Shown: positions 25,128 through 33,048 of the stretch, piece after piece
How the letters are laid out: each line of letters opens with the position of its first letter
How positions within the stretch are numbered: position 1 is the stretch's first letter
From: Candidatus Woesearchaeota archaeon
GTDB taxonomy: Archaea > Nanobdellota > Nanobdellia > Woesearchaeales > ARS49
DNA length: 64,000 bases
Direction of reading: 5' to 3'
Assembly: GCA_018302815.1 (NCBI GenBank)
Contig: JAGVZE010000013.1
Span: 1-64,000, forward strand
Made by a program: the position numbers and the translations under genes
The notes under the pieces: generated by a model
What the model was told of the DNA's origin: nothing
Databases searched by the model: none
The model's input: only the letters and a program-made list of their open reading frames with translations

Positions 25128-25462
25128 AACGAACAAAACAAGCTAAACCCAAAAAAACTGTGACGGTGACTATCGAGCGAAAAATACTTGGCAAAGCGCC
25201 TGAAAAATACACGTTCAACCTCGATGATGGACGAAAAATACAAAGCGTACTCGAACTAGTCGACGAACTCGAAACCATGACTGAAGACGCGTTCAAGCAC
25301 TACGTCACTGAAACAGAAAACCACTTCGCGAACTGGATAGAGCACGTATTCAGCGAAAAACACCTCGCAGAAGACCTTCGCAAAGTCCATAACAAAATCG
25401 ACGCGCAAAGAACAGTGCTAAAACACCTCGTAAAAACACTCCTTGAGGAAAAGAAAAAGTGA
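25124..25462 (+). CDS. Small protein with DUF5752-like domain, copy 1
   Basis: A 112-residue protein. Residues 25-90 form a compact domain: FNLDDGRKIQSVLELVDEL, then MTEDAFKHYVTETENHFANW and an LAEDL end. I associate this pattern with the family labelled DUF5752, named from memory. The same domain occurs in the next gene and at the C-terminus of the transketolase subunit at 33011-34099. A basic N-terminal tail and a Lys-rich C-terminus flank it. The start ATG has GAGGTG in front and overlaps the GH57 stop. No catalytic residues are apparent, so a docking or ligand-sensing module is more likely than an enzyme. Confidence 0.8.
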   Translation: MKRTKQAKPKKTVTVTIERKILGKAPEKYTFNLDDGRKIQSVLELVDELETMTEDAFKHYVTETENHFANWIEHVFSEKHLAEDLRKVHNKIDAQRTVLKHLVKTLLEEKKK

Positions 25463-25995
25463 AAACCCAAAACGTTCCTGAACAGCACACATTCTGGCTC
25501 AAAGGAGGCAAAGCCATAAAGAATCTGCAAGAGCTTGTTTCACACCTGGAAACAATGGATGAAAATACGTTCAAACACCACGTCAATGAACACAAGAACG
25601 ATTTTGCTACATGGGTAGAGCACGCGATTGGAAACAGAAAATTGGCTTTACGGCTCAGCTCGGTTTCAACCCCTGAACACATGGCGCACCACATACAAGA
25701 CCACTTGGTTGAAATCGTAGACAAAAAAGAAAAATCAGTGAAAAAACCTGAATTACCGACTAAAATAGTCACGCCAAACGTCACTAAACTAAGCCTTGCG
25801 CACAAACACGAGAGAATTGTAACATCAAACAAAACTCAACTTATGCTAAACCATCCGCCGCACAGAATACAATCTATGCATAAGACACAACTGTTCCTTT
25901 CATTAAAACAAAAACACCTGCCGCTCGAACTTGCGAGCTATCTCGTGTTTGGTGTCGTTGTTGGAGTCGCGCTAGCGATTTTAATGCTACTATGA
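25459..25995 (+). CDS. Membrane-anchored protein with DUF5752-like domain, copy 2
   Basis: A 178-residue protein, GTG start overlapping the previous stop (GTGA). Residues 10-65 repeat the domain: FWLKGGKAIKNLQELVSHL and FKHHVNEHKNDFATWVEHA, ending LALRL. A basic linker of about 85 residues (contains KTQLMLN and KTQLFLS, a short internal repeat) leads to one C-terminal membrane helix (LASYLVFGVVVGVALAILML). The domain would face the cytoplasm, so this may tether soluble glucan enzymes or granules to the membrane; that is inference. It overlaps the PfkB kinase gene by 4 bases. Confidence 0.8.
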   Translation: MKTQNVPEQHTFWLKGGKAIKNLQELVSHLETMDENTFKHHVNEHKNDFATWVEHAIGNRKLALRLSSVSTPEHMAHHIQDHLVEIVDKKEKSVKKPELPTKIVTPNVTKLSLAHKHERIVTSNKTQLMLNHPPHRIQSMHKTQLFLSLKQKHLPLELASYLVFGVVVGVALAILMLL

Positions 25996-26960
25996 AATAT
26001 GAAGTCATAACTATCGGATCGATAAGCACAGACATATTCATGGTCTCGCACAGCAACAAAATTGAGCTTTTGCGAGTGCACGGCCATGAAGACCTCGCCG
26101 TGCCAGTAGGCGGCAAAGTTCTTGTGGAAGAGACGCACACCGCCATTGGCGGAGGAGGGGCGAACTGCGCTGTAAGCTTCTCACGCCTTGGCTTTAGAAC
26201 TGCATATCTTGGCAAAGCAGGAGCTGACAAACGAGGAGATGAACTACTAACTGAACTTAGAAACGAAAAGGTGACCTTCCTTGGACCGCGCGAAGGAGAA
26301 ACCGGACTCTCATGCATCCTTTCTGGCATCAAGAACAGGACTATTTTTTCATACCGCGGAACAAACAACAATCTGCGAGCTTCTGAAGTTCCTTGGAAAA
26401 AACTTGACGCGCAATGGTTCTACCTAGGATCGTTATTAGGCGAGAGCTGGAAAACAAGCGTCAAAATCGCCAAATATGCCTTGCGTGAAGGAATACCGCT
26501 TAGCTGGAACCCCTCGATTTACCTATGCGAAATGGGCACTCGAAAATTAAAACCTGTGCTGGATGCGTGCAAAATACTCATACTGAATAAGGAGGAAGCA
26601 CAGGCTCTTTCAGGAACGAACAAACAAACTTCTGCATTACTACGAGAACTGCACAAACTAGTACCGCTCGTAGTCATAACAGACGGACCCAACGGGGCAG
26701 ATAGCTTTGATGGAAAAGAACAATGGCACATAATGCCAAAAGATGTAACTGTGGTTGAGCCGACAGGAGCGGGAGACAGCTTCGCATCAGCTTTTGTTGC
26801 TGCGCATTTGCTCGGCAAAGACGTTCCTACTTGCTTAAGATGGGGAGCAGCACAAGCAAACTCGGTGATACAACACTTCGGATCCACGCACATACTGTTG
26901 AATAGAAGAGAGATTGAAAGAGCGGCGAAAAAAAGTGGGAAACTCACAAAAAATCAGTGA
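25992..26960 (+). CDS. PfkB-family sugar kinase
   Basis: A 322-residue ribokinase-fold enzyme. The N-terminal substrate region contains AIGGGGANCAVSFSRLG, and the C-terminal anion-hole and catalytic aspartate lie in VEPTGAGDSFASAFVAA. It phosphorylates a sugar, sugar phosphate or nucleoside with ATP; the neighbours (glucan synthase, GH57) favour a hexose or its phosphate, possibly feeding glycolysis. It is the last gene of the operon; its stop overlaps the convergent dioxygenase gene by 17 bases. Confidence 0.9.
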   Translation: MKYEVITIGSISTDIFMVSHSNKIELLRVHGHEDLAVPVGGKVLVEETHTAIGGGGANCAVSFSRLGFRTAYLGKAGADKRGDELLTELRNEKVTFLGPREGETGLSCILSGIKNRTIFSYRGTNNNLRASEVPWKKLDAQWFYLGSLLGESWKTSVKIAKYALREGIPLSWNPSIYLCEMGTRKLKPVLDACKILILNKEEAQALSGTNKQTSALLRELHKLVPLVVITDGPNGADSFDGKEQWHIMPKDVTVVEPTGAGDSFASAFVAAHLLGKDVPTCLRWGAAQANSVIQHFGSTHILLNRREIERAAKKSGKLTKNQ

Positions 26961-27744
26961 GAAAATGGACTGTCCTTTCACGCACTGAGTCGATTTCTAC
27001 TTTTGAGATATCCCTTGCCCCATACAAATACTGCACTAATTCTTCAGCAGGGCGCCTGCCTTTTCTTCCGTGAGCAACTCGCAGATTGTCAATGATGAGA
27101 AGATCGCCTGGCTTTAACACGAACGATTTCTCTTTTGCGCGAAGATTTATGCCGAACTTGGCGAAGAAATCCATCTCTTTTTGAGCGCCTTTTTGCGATG
27201 CGCGTTTCGCGTCCTTATTGAACCACTGCGCGATACGATCCTCACGCATATAGCCAAGCTCGCAGTTTTCCTGCATCGCATCAAAAAGCTGAGCTGCGCA
27301 CAGCAAACGACCGCTGTTGAAATCCTTCCAACCAGCGCCATTCTTCTTGCAGTACTTCACAAGATTAGATTCGACGTCTTTTTGTTCCATTAACAGACCA
27401 TCGATTTGAAGCAGACGGGTCGCGACATCGCTTGCGTTTTCTCCTTTAGGAATATGCAGACAGATAAGCGCGTGAACCCTTGATACCTCTTCTGTTGGAA
27501 TGAGCGGCAAACCCATCTCAAAATGAAGCGACATATGGTCGGTCTCAATCGCATCCTGACAAGACTTGTGCGGAATACGAGCAAGATTGTCCAAAACAAC
27601 ACGCCTCGCAAACGGCAAATCAGAACGAGAACGCCACTCAACAAGAAAATCCGAAAGAACCGCATCAGCGTTTGCGACATCACGCAAAAGAACAAAGCCC
27701 TCTCGGAAAAACTCGTCAGCAATGGATGTGGAAAGCAGTTGCAT
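26944..27744 (-). CDS. Fe(II)/2-oxoglutarate dioxygenase-like (TauD/clavaminate synthase type)
   Basis: A 266-residue jelly-roll protein. SLHFEMGLPLIP provides the HxE metal ligands (as in clavaminate synthase), and KPGDLLIIDNLRVAHGRKGRRPA provides the distal His and the 2-oxoglutarate-binding Arg. It would couple O2 and 2-oxoglutarate to hydroxylation of a small molecule; the substrate is unknown. Such an oxygen-dependent enzyme is unusual in a genome that otherwise looks fermentative. TATA-like sequence (GGTATTTATTG, near 27771) lies 27 bases before the ATG. It is monocistronic and convergent with the sugar kinase. Confidence 0.82.
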   Translation of the reverse strand: MQLLSTSIADEFFREGFVLLRDVANADAVLSDFLVEWRSRSDLPFARRVVLDNLARIPHKSCQDAIETDHMSLHFEMGLPLIPTEEVSRVHALICLHIPKGENASDVATRLLQIDGLLMEQKDVESNLVKYCKKNGAGWKDFNSGRLLCAAQLFDAMQENCELGYMREDRIAQWFNKDAKRASQKGAQKEMDFFAKFGINLRAKEKSFVLKPGDLLIIDNLRVAHGRKGRRPAEELVQYLYGARDISKVEIDSVRERTVHFLTDFL

Positions 27745-27829
27745 ACTCGCTTTTTAGCACAGGTCAATAAATACCTTTCTGCACTCGACCACCAATTTCT
27801 TTTTAAACTTTCAAAATAGTTTTGTTAGT

Positions 27830-28129
27830 ATGAAACAAGAATACGTCGGAATCATCCTTCACCTGCCAGGAGAAGAAAGAAAACTACCCTTCAATCAAGG
27901 CCTTGCCGAACTCGACATAGGCGATGCACTGCGGATTGCCGATAAAATCCATTGCATAAACGGAGGCGGATACGCCAATACGCCCCAAGGATGCTATCTT
28001 AGCATAAACGCAACAATGGATTTAATAGAATACAAACACATACGCGGCATCAAACGAAACCACGAAACCATGCCCGCTGAACCAACAGTCCACGACCTCG
28101 AAGAACTTCTTAAGCCGCCGGCGCAATAA
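27830..28129 (+). CDS. Hypothetical small protein
   Basis: A 99-residue soluble protein with no family I recognise. There is a conserved-looking glycine/asparagine cluster (CINGGGYANTPQGCY) and a C-terminal acidic Leu-rich segment (VHDLEELL). A TATA-like TTTTTAAAC (27800-27808) is placed for a leaderless start at this ATG. It is followed by the aldolase gene, which has its own TATA-like box within the gap, so co-transcription is optional. Function unknown. Confidence 0.75.
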   Translation: MKQEYVGIILHLPGEERKLPFNQGLAELDIGDALRIADKIHCINGGGYANTPQGCYLSINATMDLIEYKHIRGIKRNHETMPAEPTVHDLEELLKPPAQ

Positions 28130-28175
28130 TTTAAATACCGCAGGAACGTTTCTTAACCTAAAAATCAGGTGACAT

Positions 28176-29087
28176 ATGCTTGTAACGCTAAAGAAAATAC
28201 TCCAAAAAGCGCACAAAGAAGGATACGCAGTAGGCGCGTTCAACATAAACAATATGGAGATTTGCCAGGCAATCGTTCGAGCGGCTGTCGCACAAAAAGC
28301 CCCGGTCATCCTGCAGACCTCTGAAGGCGCAATAAAGTACGCCGGAATCGAATATCTAAAAGCCATCGCAGAGGCAGCGTCCAATGAAAAAATACCTATT
28401 GCGCTCCACTTAGACCACGGAAGAGATATTGAAACCGTGAAAGCCTGCATCAAAGCAGGCTGGACAGGCATAATGTACGACGGAAGCCACCTGCCCTTTG
28501 AAGAGAACGTCAAAAACACCAAAAAAGTCGTACAGTGGGCGCACAAAAAAGGAATAGGGGTCGAAGGAGAATTAGGAACAATAGGCGGAGCAGAAGAATC
28601 AATAGTTTCGCGCAAAATAATTTACACAAACCCAGAGGCCGCCCGCGAATTCGTTCGCAGAACAGGAGTCGATGCACTAGCAGTTGCCATCGGAACATCG
28701 CACGGAGCGTACAAATTCGAAGGCGCAGGACGCCTTGACATACACCTACTCAAAACACTCAAAGAACAGCTGAAAATACCGCTAGTTTTGCACGGAGCCT
28801 CAGGAGTTCCAGCGAGCCTTGTCACAATGGCAGCGCGATACGGCGCACAACTTGGAAAACCAGAAGGAGTCCCTGACGACCAAATAGCAATCGCGGTCAA
28901 AAACGGCATCAACAAAATCAACACAGATACTGATATAAGATTGGCATTTGATGCGGCAATACGCAAATTCATAGCCGAAAAACCAGAAGACTTCGACCCA
29001 AGACACATTTTATCGCCAGCGCGCGAACTAATACAACAAGTAGTCGAACACAGGATGAAACTGTTCGGGAGCGATGGGAAGGCTTAA
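28176..29087 (+). CDS. fba: Class II fructose-bisphosphate aldolase
   Basis: A 303-residue TIM-barrel aldolase. Zinc-binding HLDHG is in IALHLDHGRD, then the second zinc site EGELGTIGG, IGTSHGAYKF and VLHGASGVP, all hallmarks of class II (bacterial-type) aldolase. It interconverts fructose-1,6-bisphosphate with dihydroxyacetone phosphate and glyceraldehyde-3-phosphate. Many archaea instead use the class I archaeal type, so this form, together with type I GAPDH at 59.7 kb, marks a bacterial-style sugar pathway. AGGTGAC precedes the ATG and TTTAAATA lies at 28130-28137. Confidence 0.94.
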   Translation: MLVTLKKILQKAHKEGYAVGAFNINNMEICQAIVRAAVAQKAPVILQTSEGAIKYAGIEYLKAIAEAASNEKIPIALHLDHGRDIETVKACIKAGWTGIMYDGSHLPFEENVKNTKKVVQWAHKKGIGVEGELGTIGGAEESIVSRKIIYTNPEAAREFVRRTGVDALAVAIGTSHGAYKFEGAGRLDIHLLKTLKEQLKIPLVLHGASGVPASLVTMAARYGAQLGKPEGVPDDQIAIAVKNGINKINTDTDIRLAFDAAIRKFIAEKPEDFDPRHILSPARELIQQVVEHRMKLFGSDGKA

Positions 29088-29113
29088 ATACCACAATTAC
29101 CACTTTTACCACT

Positions 29114-29344
29114 ATGACCACTCTTAAAACAATTAAAATTAGCGAGGAAAACTACAAATGGCTAGTGAGCTATGCAGGCAAACTTCAGGAAAGAACACAG
29201 GAACCAGTATCAATCGATAAAGCGCTTTCCAGCCTACGCCCACAGAAACTCAGCATGTATGCAGGAATGTGGAAAGAATACGACGACAAAAAACTAAAGG
29301 AAAAACTCAAACGAGGCTGGAAATGGGAAATCCCGTCATTTTAG
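29114..29344 (+). CDS. VapB-like antitoxin
   Basis: A 76-residue protein. The N-terminal KTIKISEENYKWLVSYAGKL resembles ribbon-helix-helix or AbrB-type antitoxins of archaea, and the basic/aromatic C-terminus (KRGWKWEIPSF) would wrap the toxin. It overlaps the PIN-domain gene by 22 bases, the standard order of vapBC. It would bind its own promoter and neutralise the nuclease. Confidence 0.85.
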   Translation: MTTLKTIKISEENYKWLVSYAGKLQERTQEPVSIDKALSSLRPQKLSMYAGMWKEYDDKKLKEKLKRGWKWEIPSF

Positions 29345-29718
29345 ACACTGACATAATCATCGACTTCATCAAAGGCAGAGAAAACGCAGTACGGTTCATA
29401 GAACAAAATGAAGGAGATATCACATTCGGCACAACGACAATAAACACATTCGAACTTTATCTCGGCGTGCAAGACTCCCCTTACAAGGAAAAACAGCTGC
29501 CGAAACTCCAAGAAGTCATAGACAAATTGATTGTTCTACCAATAACGCTTGCCGCATCCAGGCGAGCAGCCCAGATTCAAGGTATGCTGCAAAAAAACGG
29601 CAACGCCCTTGACTTCAAAGACCTCTTAATAGGCGCCCTTGCAATCGAAGAAGGATTCGCTATCAAAACCAACAATAAAAAACACTTCGAACGAATACCC
29701 GAACTGGAACTTGTATGA
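29323..29718 (+). CDS. VapC-like PIN-domain ribonuclease toxin
   Basis: A 131-residue PIN domain. Acidic residues are placed as in VapC: ILDTDIIIDFIKG (first Asp), NTFELYLG (Glu), ALDFKDLLIGALA (Asp) and KTNNKKHFERI near the C-terminus. The family cleaves tRNA or rRNA under stress. ATG 29323 starts inside the antitoxin gene; the earlier in-frame ATG at 29269 would add a basic non-PIN segment. It overlaps cutA by 4 bases, so the toxin pair lies inside a metabolic transcript. Confidence 0.9.
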   Translation: MGNPVILDTDIIIDFIKGRENAVRFIEQNEGDITFGTTTINTFELYLGVQDSPYKEKQLPKLQEVIDKLIVLPITLAASRRAAQIQGMLQKNGNALDFKDLLIGALAIEEGFAIKTNNKKHFERIPELELV

Positions 29719-30029
29719 AACCAATCATCTGCTACATAACAACCCATGACAAAAAAAGCGCGGAAAGCATAGGCGCAGAGCTGCTAAAGAAAAAACTCGC
29801 CAGCTGCATTATGACCATACCAGTAATCCATTCGCAATATGCTTGGAAGGGTAAAATCGTTCACGATAAAGAATCTCTTCTGATGATCAAGACATTTGAT
29901 ACGAAATTCGATGCTCTACGAAAGCTAGTCATTCAACTCCACCCATATGAAGTTCCCTGCATCATCGCAACTCCCATAACGTTCGCACATCCAGAATACA
30001 TCAAGTGGAGTGTGGAGGCAGTAAGATGA
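29715..30029 (+). CDS. cutA: CutA family protein
   Basis: A 104-residue trimeric CutA1-fold protein: CYITTHDKKSAESIGAELL, LASCIMTIPVIHSQYAWKGKI and LHPYEVPCIIATPIT match the family across its whole length. It was first linked to divalent cation tolerance; the true role is unsettled. It overlaps vapC upstream and the small membrane protein downstream by 4 bases each. Confidence 0.93.
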   Translation: MKPIICYITTHDKKSAESIGAELLKKKLASCIMTIPVIHSQYAWKGKIVHDKESLLMIKTFDTKFDALRKLVIQLHPYEVPCIIATPITFAHPEYIKWSVEAVR

Positions 30030-30463
30030 GCTTTAGCAGAATACTGGGATTTTCAGCGATAACAACGCTTCTTGCGCTCGCGGTTGTCGCGCCTTCATTC
30101 GTGCCAGTGAGCCTGCCAATATTTTTCGTCCTAATACTTGTCGCAGGATTCGCTAACACTCAATTCTTTGGCAACACGACAACCGAAGACCAAGTAGAAA
30201 CCGCAAGCATTTTGTTCCTGATGCTTAGCGCAATAGCAATAGTCCTTGGAGCCACCACAAACGTGTTCCAATCCCTAAACTCCCGCGCAACGTATTTCGA
30301 ACTTCCACTGCTATTTCTAGGACTCTTTGCTCCTGTGTACGTTCAAGCAAGGCTGCACAAACACCATTTCCCGCTTGCTCCTCTCGCATATAATCTTGCA
30401 AGCGCAGCAGTCATCTACCTTGCAATACTCGGCATCAATTTGCTAATCGGAGGAATCGCGTGA
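30026..30463 (+). CDS. Integral membrane protein, 4-5 helices
   Basis: A 145-residue hydrophobic protein, starting MSFSRILGFSAIT. Helices are predicted near residues 5-24, 27-45, 57-78, 88-106 and 118-143. No family is recognised. It sits between cutA and rpiB with ATGA-type and GTGA-type overlaps, so it is translated in the sugar-phosphate operon. Function unknown; a transport accessory is possible but unsupported. Confidence 0.75.
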   Translation: MSFSRILGFSAITTLLALAVVAPSFVPVSLPIFFVLILVAGFANTQFFGNTTTEDQVETASILFLMLSAIAIVLGATTNVFQSLNSRATYFELPLLFLGLFAPVYVQARLHKHHFPLAPLAYNLASAAVIYLAILGINLLIGGIA

Positions 30464-30894
30464 TAGTCCATCTTGGTTCGGACCACGCAGGATTCAAACT
30501 CAAAGAACAGCTGAAACAGTATCTAAAGAAAAATGGATATTCAGTCAAAGACCATGGCGCCAACAAACTCGTTACTACGGACGACTATCCTGATTACGCA
30601 CACGCAGTCGCTAAGGCGTTGCGCAAACGAAAAGAAGACAAAGGAATACTCGTATGCGGCAGCGCGGAAGGAATATGCATCGCCGCCAACAGGCACAAAG
30701 GAATAAGAGCGGTCGCGGTCTGGACGCTGCAAAACGCAAAACTAAGCCGGCAGCACAACGACGCGAACGTGCTTTGCCTATCAGGCTGGCAGCTCCCGCT
30801 TTCAAAAGCTAAAACAATTGCAAAAACGTGGCTTGAAACTTCATTCTCAAACGAAGAAAGGCACATACGCCGAATACGGAAAATAGAACCATGA
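30460..30894 (+). CDS. rpiB: Ribose-5-phosphate isomerase B
   Basis: A 144-residue RpiB/LacAB protein. The N-terminal VHLGSDHAGFKLKEQL and the active-site region GILVCGSAEGICIAANRHKGIRA, with the catalytic Cys, are diagnostic; His and Arg of the phosphate site follow (SRQHNDANVLCL). It interconverts ribulose-5-phosphate and ribose-5-phosphate. GTG start overlaps the previous stop. It lies directly before the epimerase that shares its substrate. Confidence 0.94.
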   Translation: MIVHLGSDHAGFKLKEQLKQYLKKNGYSVKDHGANKLVTTDDYPDYAHAVAKALRKRKEDKGILVCGSAEGICIAANRHKGIRAVAVWTLQNAKLSRQHNDANVLCLSGWQLPLSKAKTIAKTWLETSFSNEERHIRRIRKIEP

Positions 30895-31544
30895 AAGAAC
30901 TTTTACCAGGCATCCTTGCGACAACGCCAAAACAGCTAAAAGAACAGCTCGATAGAGTCAAATGGGCGCCGAAAATACACATTGACATAATGGACGGCAA
31001 ATTCGTAAAGACGAAAACAATACAGGCCCTCACTCTCAAAAAATACCTGCCAAAAGCACAGCTGCAAATACACTTGATGGCAAACAAACCCCACAAATAT
31101 ATCAAAACATATTCACGCCTTGGCGCTGCCGAATTCATCATACACTCTGAAGCAACCGAACATTCGTGCGAAACACTAGAAGAAATACGCCTTGCAGGAA
31201 TGAAATCAGGACTAGCATTCAATCCGGAAACAAAAGTTGGATACCACTCGCATTCACTCGTTCATGCAGACCTCGCTCTCGTGATGACAGTCCATCCTGG
31301 GCTTTTCGGACAAACATTCCTTAAGACGCCGCTGCACAAAATCGAAGAAATAAGAAAAATCAACCCCTTGATCAATATAGGACTCGATGGCGGGGTGAAC
31401 CTTGCCAACGCAAGATTAGCATCAGCTGCTGACTTTTGCATCGCAACCAACGCAGTCACCCTTACGCCAAACCCGAAAGAAGCATACCAAGAACTTCTTG
31501 ACAGAATGTGTCATCAGGCATATAAATCACGAAATGCTCGATAA
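30891..31544 (+). CDS. rpe: Ribulose-phosphate 3-epimerase
   Basis: A 217-residue TIM barrel. HIDIMDGKFV (metal-binding His and Asp), QIHLMANKPHKYI, MTVHPGLFGQTF and IGLDGGVNLAN (second catalytic Asp) are all present. It epimerises ribulose-5-phosphate to xylulose-5-phosphate. It overlaps rpiB by 4 bases; the two-subunit transketolase follows after the JAMM-motif gene, so the non-oxidative pentose phosphate enzymes are clustered. No transaldolase is visible in the window. Confidence 0.93.
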   Translation: MKELLPGILATTPKQLKEQLDRVKWAPKIHIDIMDGKFVKTKTIQALTLKKYLPKAQLQIHLMANKPHKYIKTYSRLGAAEFIIHSEATEHSCETLEEIRLAGMKSGLAFNPETKVGYHSHSLVHADLALVMTVHPGLFGQTFLKTPLHKIEEIRKINPLINIGLDGGVNLANARLASAADFCIATNAVTLTPNPKEAYQELLDRMCHQAYKSRNAR

Positions 31545-31547
31545 TTC

Positions 31548-32261
31548 GTGAAATTCGGAAAAATCGCCCGATCAATCACTTTGGCAGGACTCCTAAGCAC
31601 GACAACATGCACAACAGGCGGCGCGCCAATGCCAGAACCGGTAACACTCGTTTCACGACTACAAAATTCTACAAGTGAACTTTACCGCATAGGAATAGAA
31701 TCGACAAAAGACAACATAGAGCGCGGAGGAATAGGAGTCATTGAAAGCGACAGGCTTGTCATCTACGAAATAGAAAATGACGTACGCGCTGATGAAGAAA
31801 GATACTCGCGATTCGCAAATGGAGAAAACTCACTTTATCCACACCTGATGCAAAGAGTTCAAACCGCATCAACAGTACAGGTAATCTGCACACCTAGCGC
31901 GGCGAACGCATTCCTTGGCACGGCCAACTTACTCATAGCAGACCTCTCACGCATAATGACGATGTCATTAGAACTCAGACTCGCAGAAGCCCAAGAAGTT
32001 TATCCGAGGTTCGATGCGCACGTACGACACCACATGTACATCGCGGATTCGCAAAGAACTGAAGAACTAAAAGACAAACCGCGAACTTTCTGCTTCCACA
32101 CACACTGGAATGGAGCTCCACCAAGCGAAGTTGACGTACAACTAAGCCACACGCGCCCTGAAGTAGTCATATCAATAGGACCGCTCGCACGAGCAATATA
32201 CTACATCAACAAAGGACAAACTGAAATCATCCATCAAGATTCCCCAACCGCCCTGCGGTAA
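31548..32261 (+). CDS. JAMM/MPN-motif protein with signal sequence
   Basis: A 237-residue protein from a GTG start. A short signal-like N-terminus ends in a possible lipobox (LAGLLSTTTC). The C-terminal domain has FCFHTHWNGAPPSEVDVQL, a JAMM-type zinc motif HxH-x6-SxxD (one residue shorter than the usual x7), followed by EVVISIGPLARAIYYI, the strand that normally ends an MPN domain. A glutamate in IYEIENDV could act as the general base. If secreted, it would be an extracytoplasmic JAMM peptidase, unlike known deubiquitinase-type archaeal members. It begins 3 bases after rpe stops and precedes the transketolase genes. Confidence 0.7.
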   Translation: MKFGKIARSITLAGLLSTTTCTTGGAPMPEPVTLVSRLQNSTSELYRIGIESTKDNIERGGIGVIESDRLVIYEIENDVRADEERYSRFANGENSLYPHLMQRVQTASTVQVICTPSAANAFLGTANLLIADLSRIMTMSLELRLAEAQEVYPRFDAHVRHHMYIADSQRTEELKDKPRTFCFHTHWNGAPPSEVDVQLSHTRPEVVISIGPLARAIYYINKGQTEIIHQDSPTALR

Positions 32262-32307
32262 TGTTTATAAACAAAGCCAGCTCATTCTTCGATAAAGAGG
32301 TGAACCA

Positions 32308-33048
32308 GTGGATACGCTAAGATTGGCAATCGTCAAAGTCATCGCAGCCCACGGCGGAAACCTCGCAACCAACCTTGGAGCCGCAGACATACTCTCAACG
32401 CTCTACTCAACAGCAAAACTTGGGAAAAAAGGCAACGACCGCGTATTTGTGAGCAACGAAGAACTCTTACCCGCAGTCCATTGCGCGCTAGCATACATAG
32501 GATACTTCTCCAAACGGGAACTGCACACGAATTTTACGCAAACTGTAAAAAAAGAAATGATTGGAATTGATATCAAAATGCCTCCTCTTGGCCAAACGCT
32601 CAGCATCGCGGCAGGATGCGCCCTTGCAGCCAAGATGGACAGGAATGACAAAACAATCTATTGCCTGATCGGAGATGGAGAGCACAACATCGGCCAGATT
32701 TGGGAAGCCTTGCTTTTCGCATCCAAACACCACCTGACAAACCTGATAGTAATTATCGATAGAAATGGAATACAACACAGCGGACACACAGAAACCATAA
32801 TGCCCCTTGAGCCACTTCGAACCAAATACGAAAGCTTGGGCTGGAACGTAATCGAAGTTGACGGCCATAACGCGCAACACATCAAGGAAGCACTCGTTGA
32901 CGCGAAAAAAGCAAAACGGCCAACCACCATAATCGCCCATACGACACCCGGCAAAGGAGTCTCTTTCGCAGAAAACAAAACAACATACATAGATTCGAAA
33001 CTAACCGCAAATGAAACACAAACCGCACTCGAAGAACTTAGCGAATGA
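32308..33048 (+). CDS. Transketolase, N-terminal (alpha) subunit
   Basis: A 246-residue thiamine diphosphate-binding subunit. AAHGGNLATNLGAADIL, PLGQTLSIAAGCALA, CLIGDGEHNIGQIWEAL (GDG metal/ThDP motif) and VIIDRNGIQ are present. Archaeal transketolase is often split into two genes. GTG start with AGAGGTGA in front and a TATA-like TTTATAAA at about 32265. It overlaps the beta subunit by 38 bases. It transfers two-carbon ketol groups between sugar phosphates. Confidence 0.93.
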   Translation: MDTLRLAIVKVIAAHGGNLATNLGAADILSTLYSTAKLGKKGNDRVFVSNEELLPAVHCALAYIGYFSKRELHTNFTQTVKKEMIGIDIKMPPLGQTLSIAAGCALAAKMDRNDKTIYCLIGDGEHNIGQIWEALLFASKHHLTNLIVIIDRNGIQHSGHTETIMPLEPLRTKYESLGWNVIEVDGHNAQHIKEALVDAKKAKRPTTIIAHTTPGKGVSFAENKTTYIDSKLTANETQTALEELSE

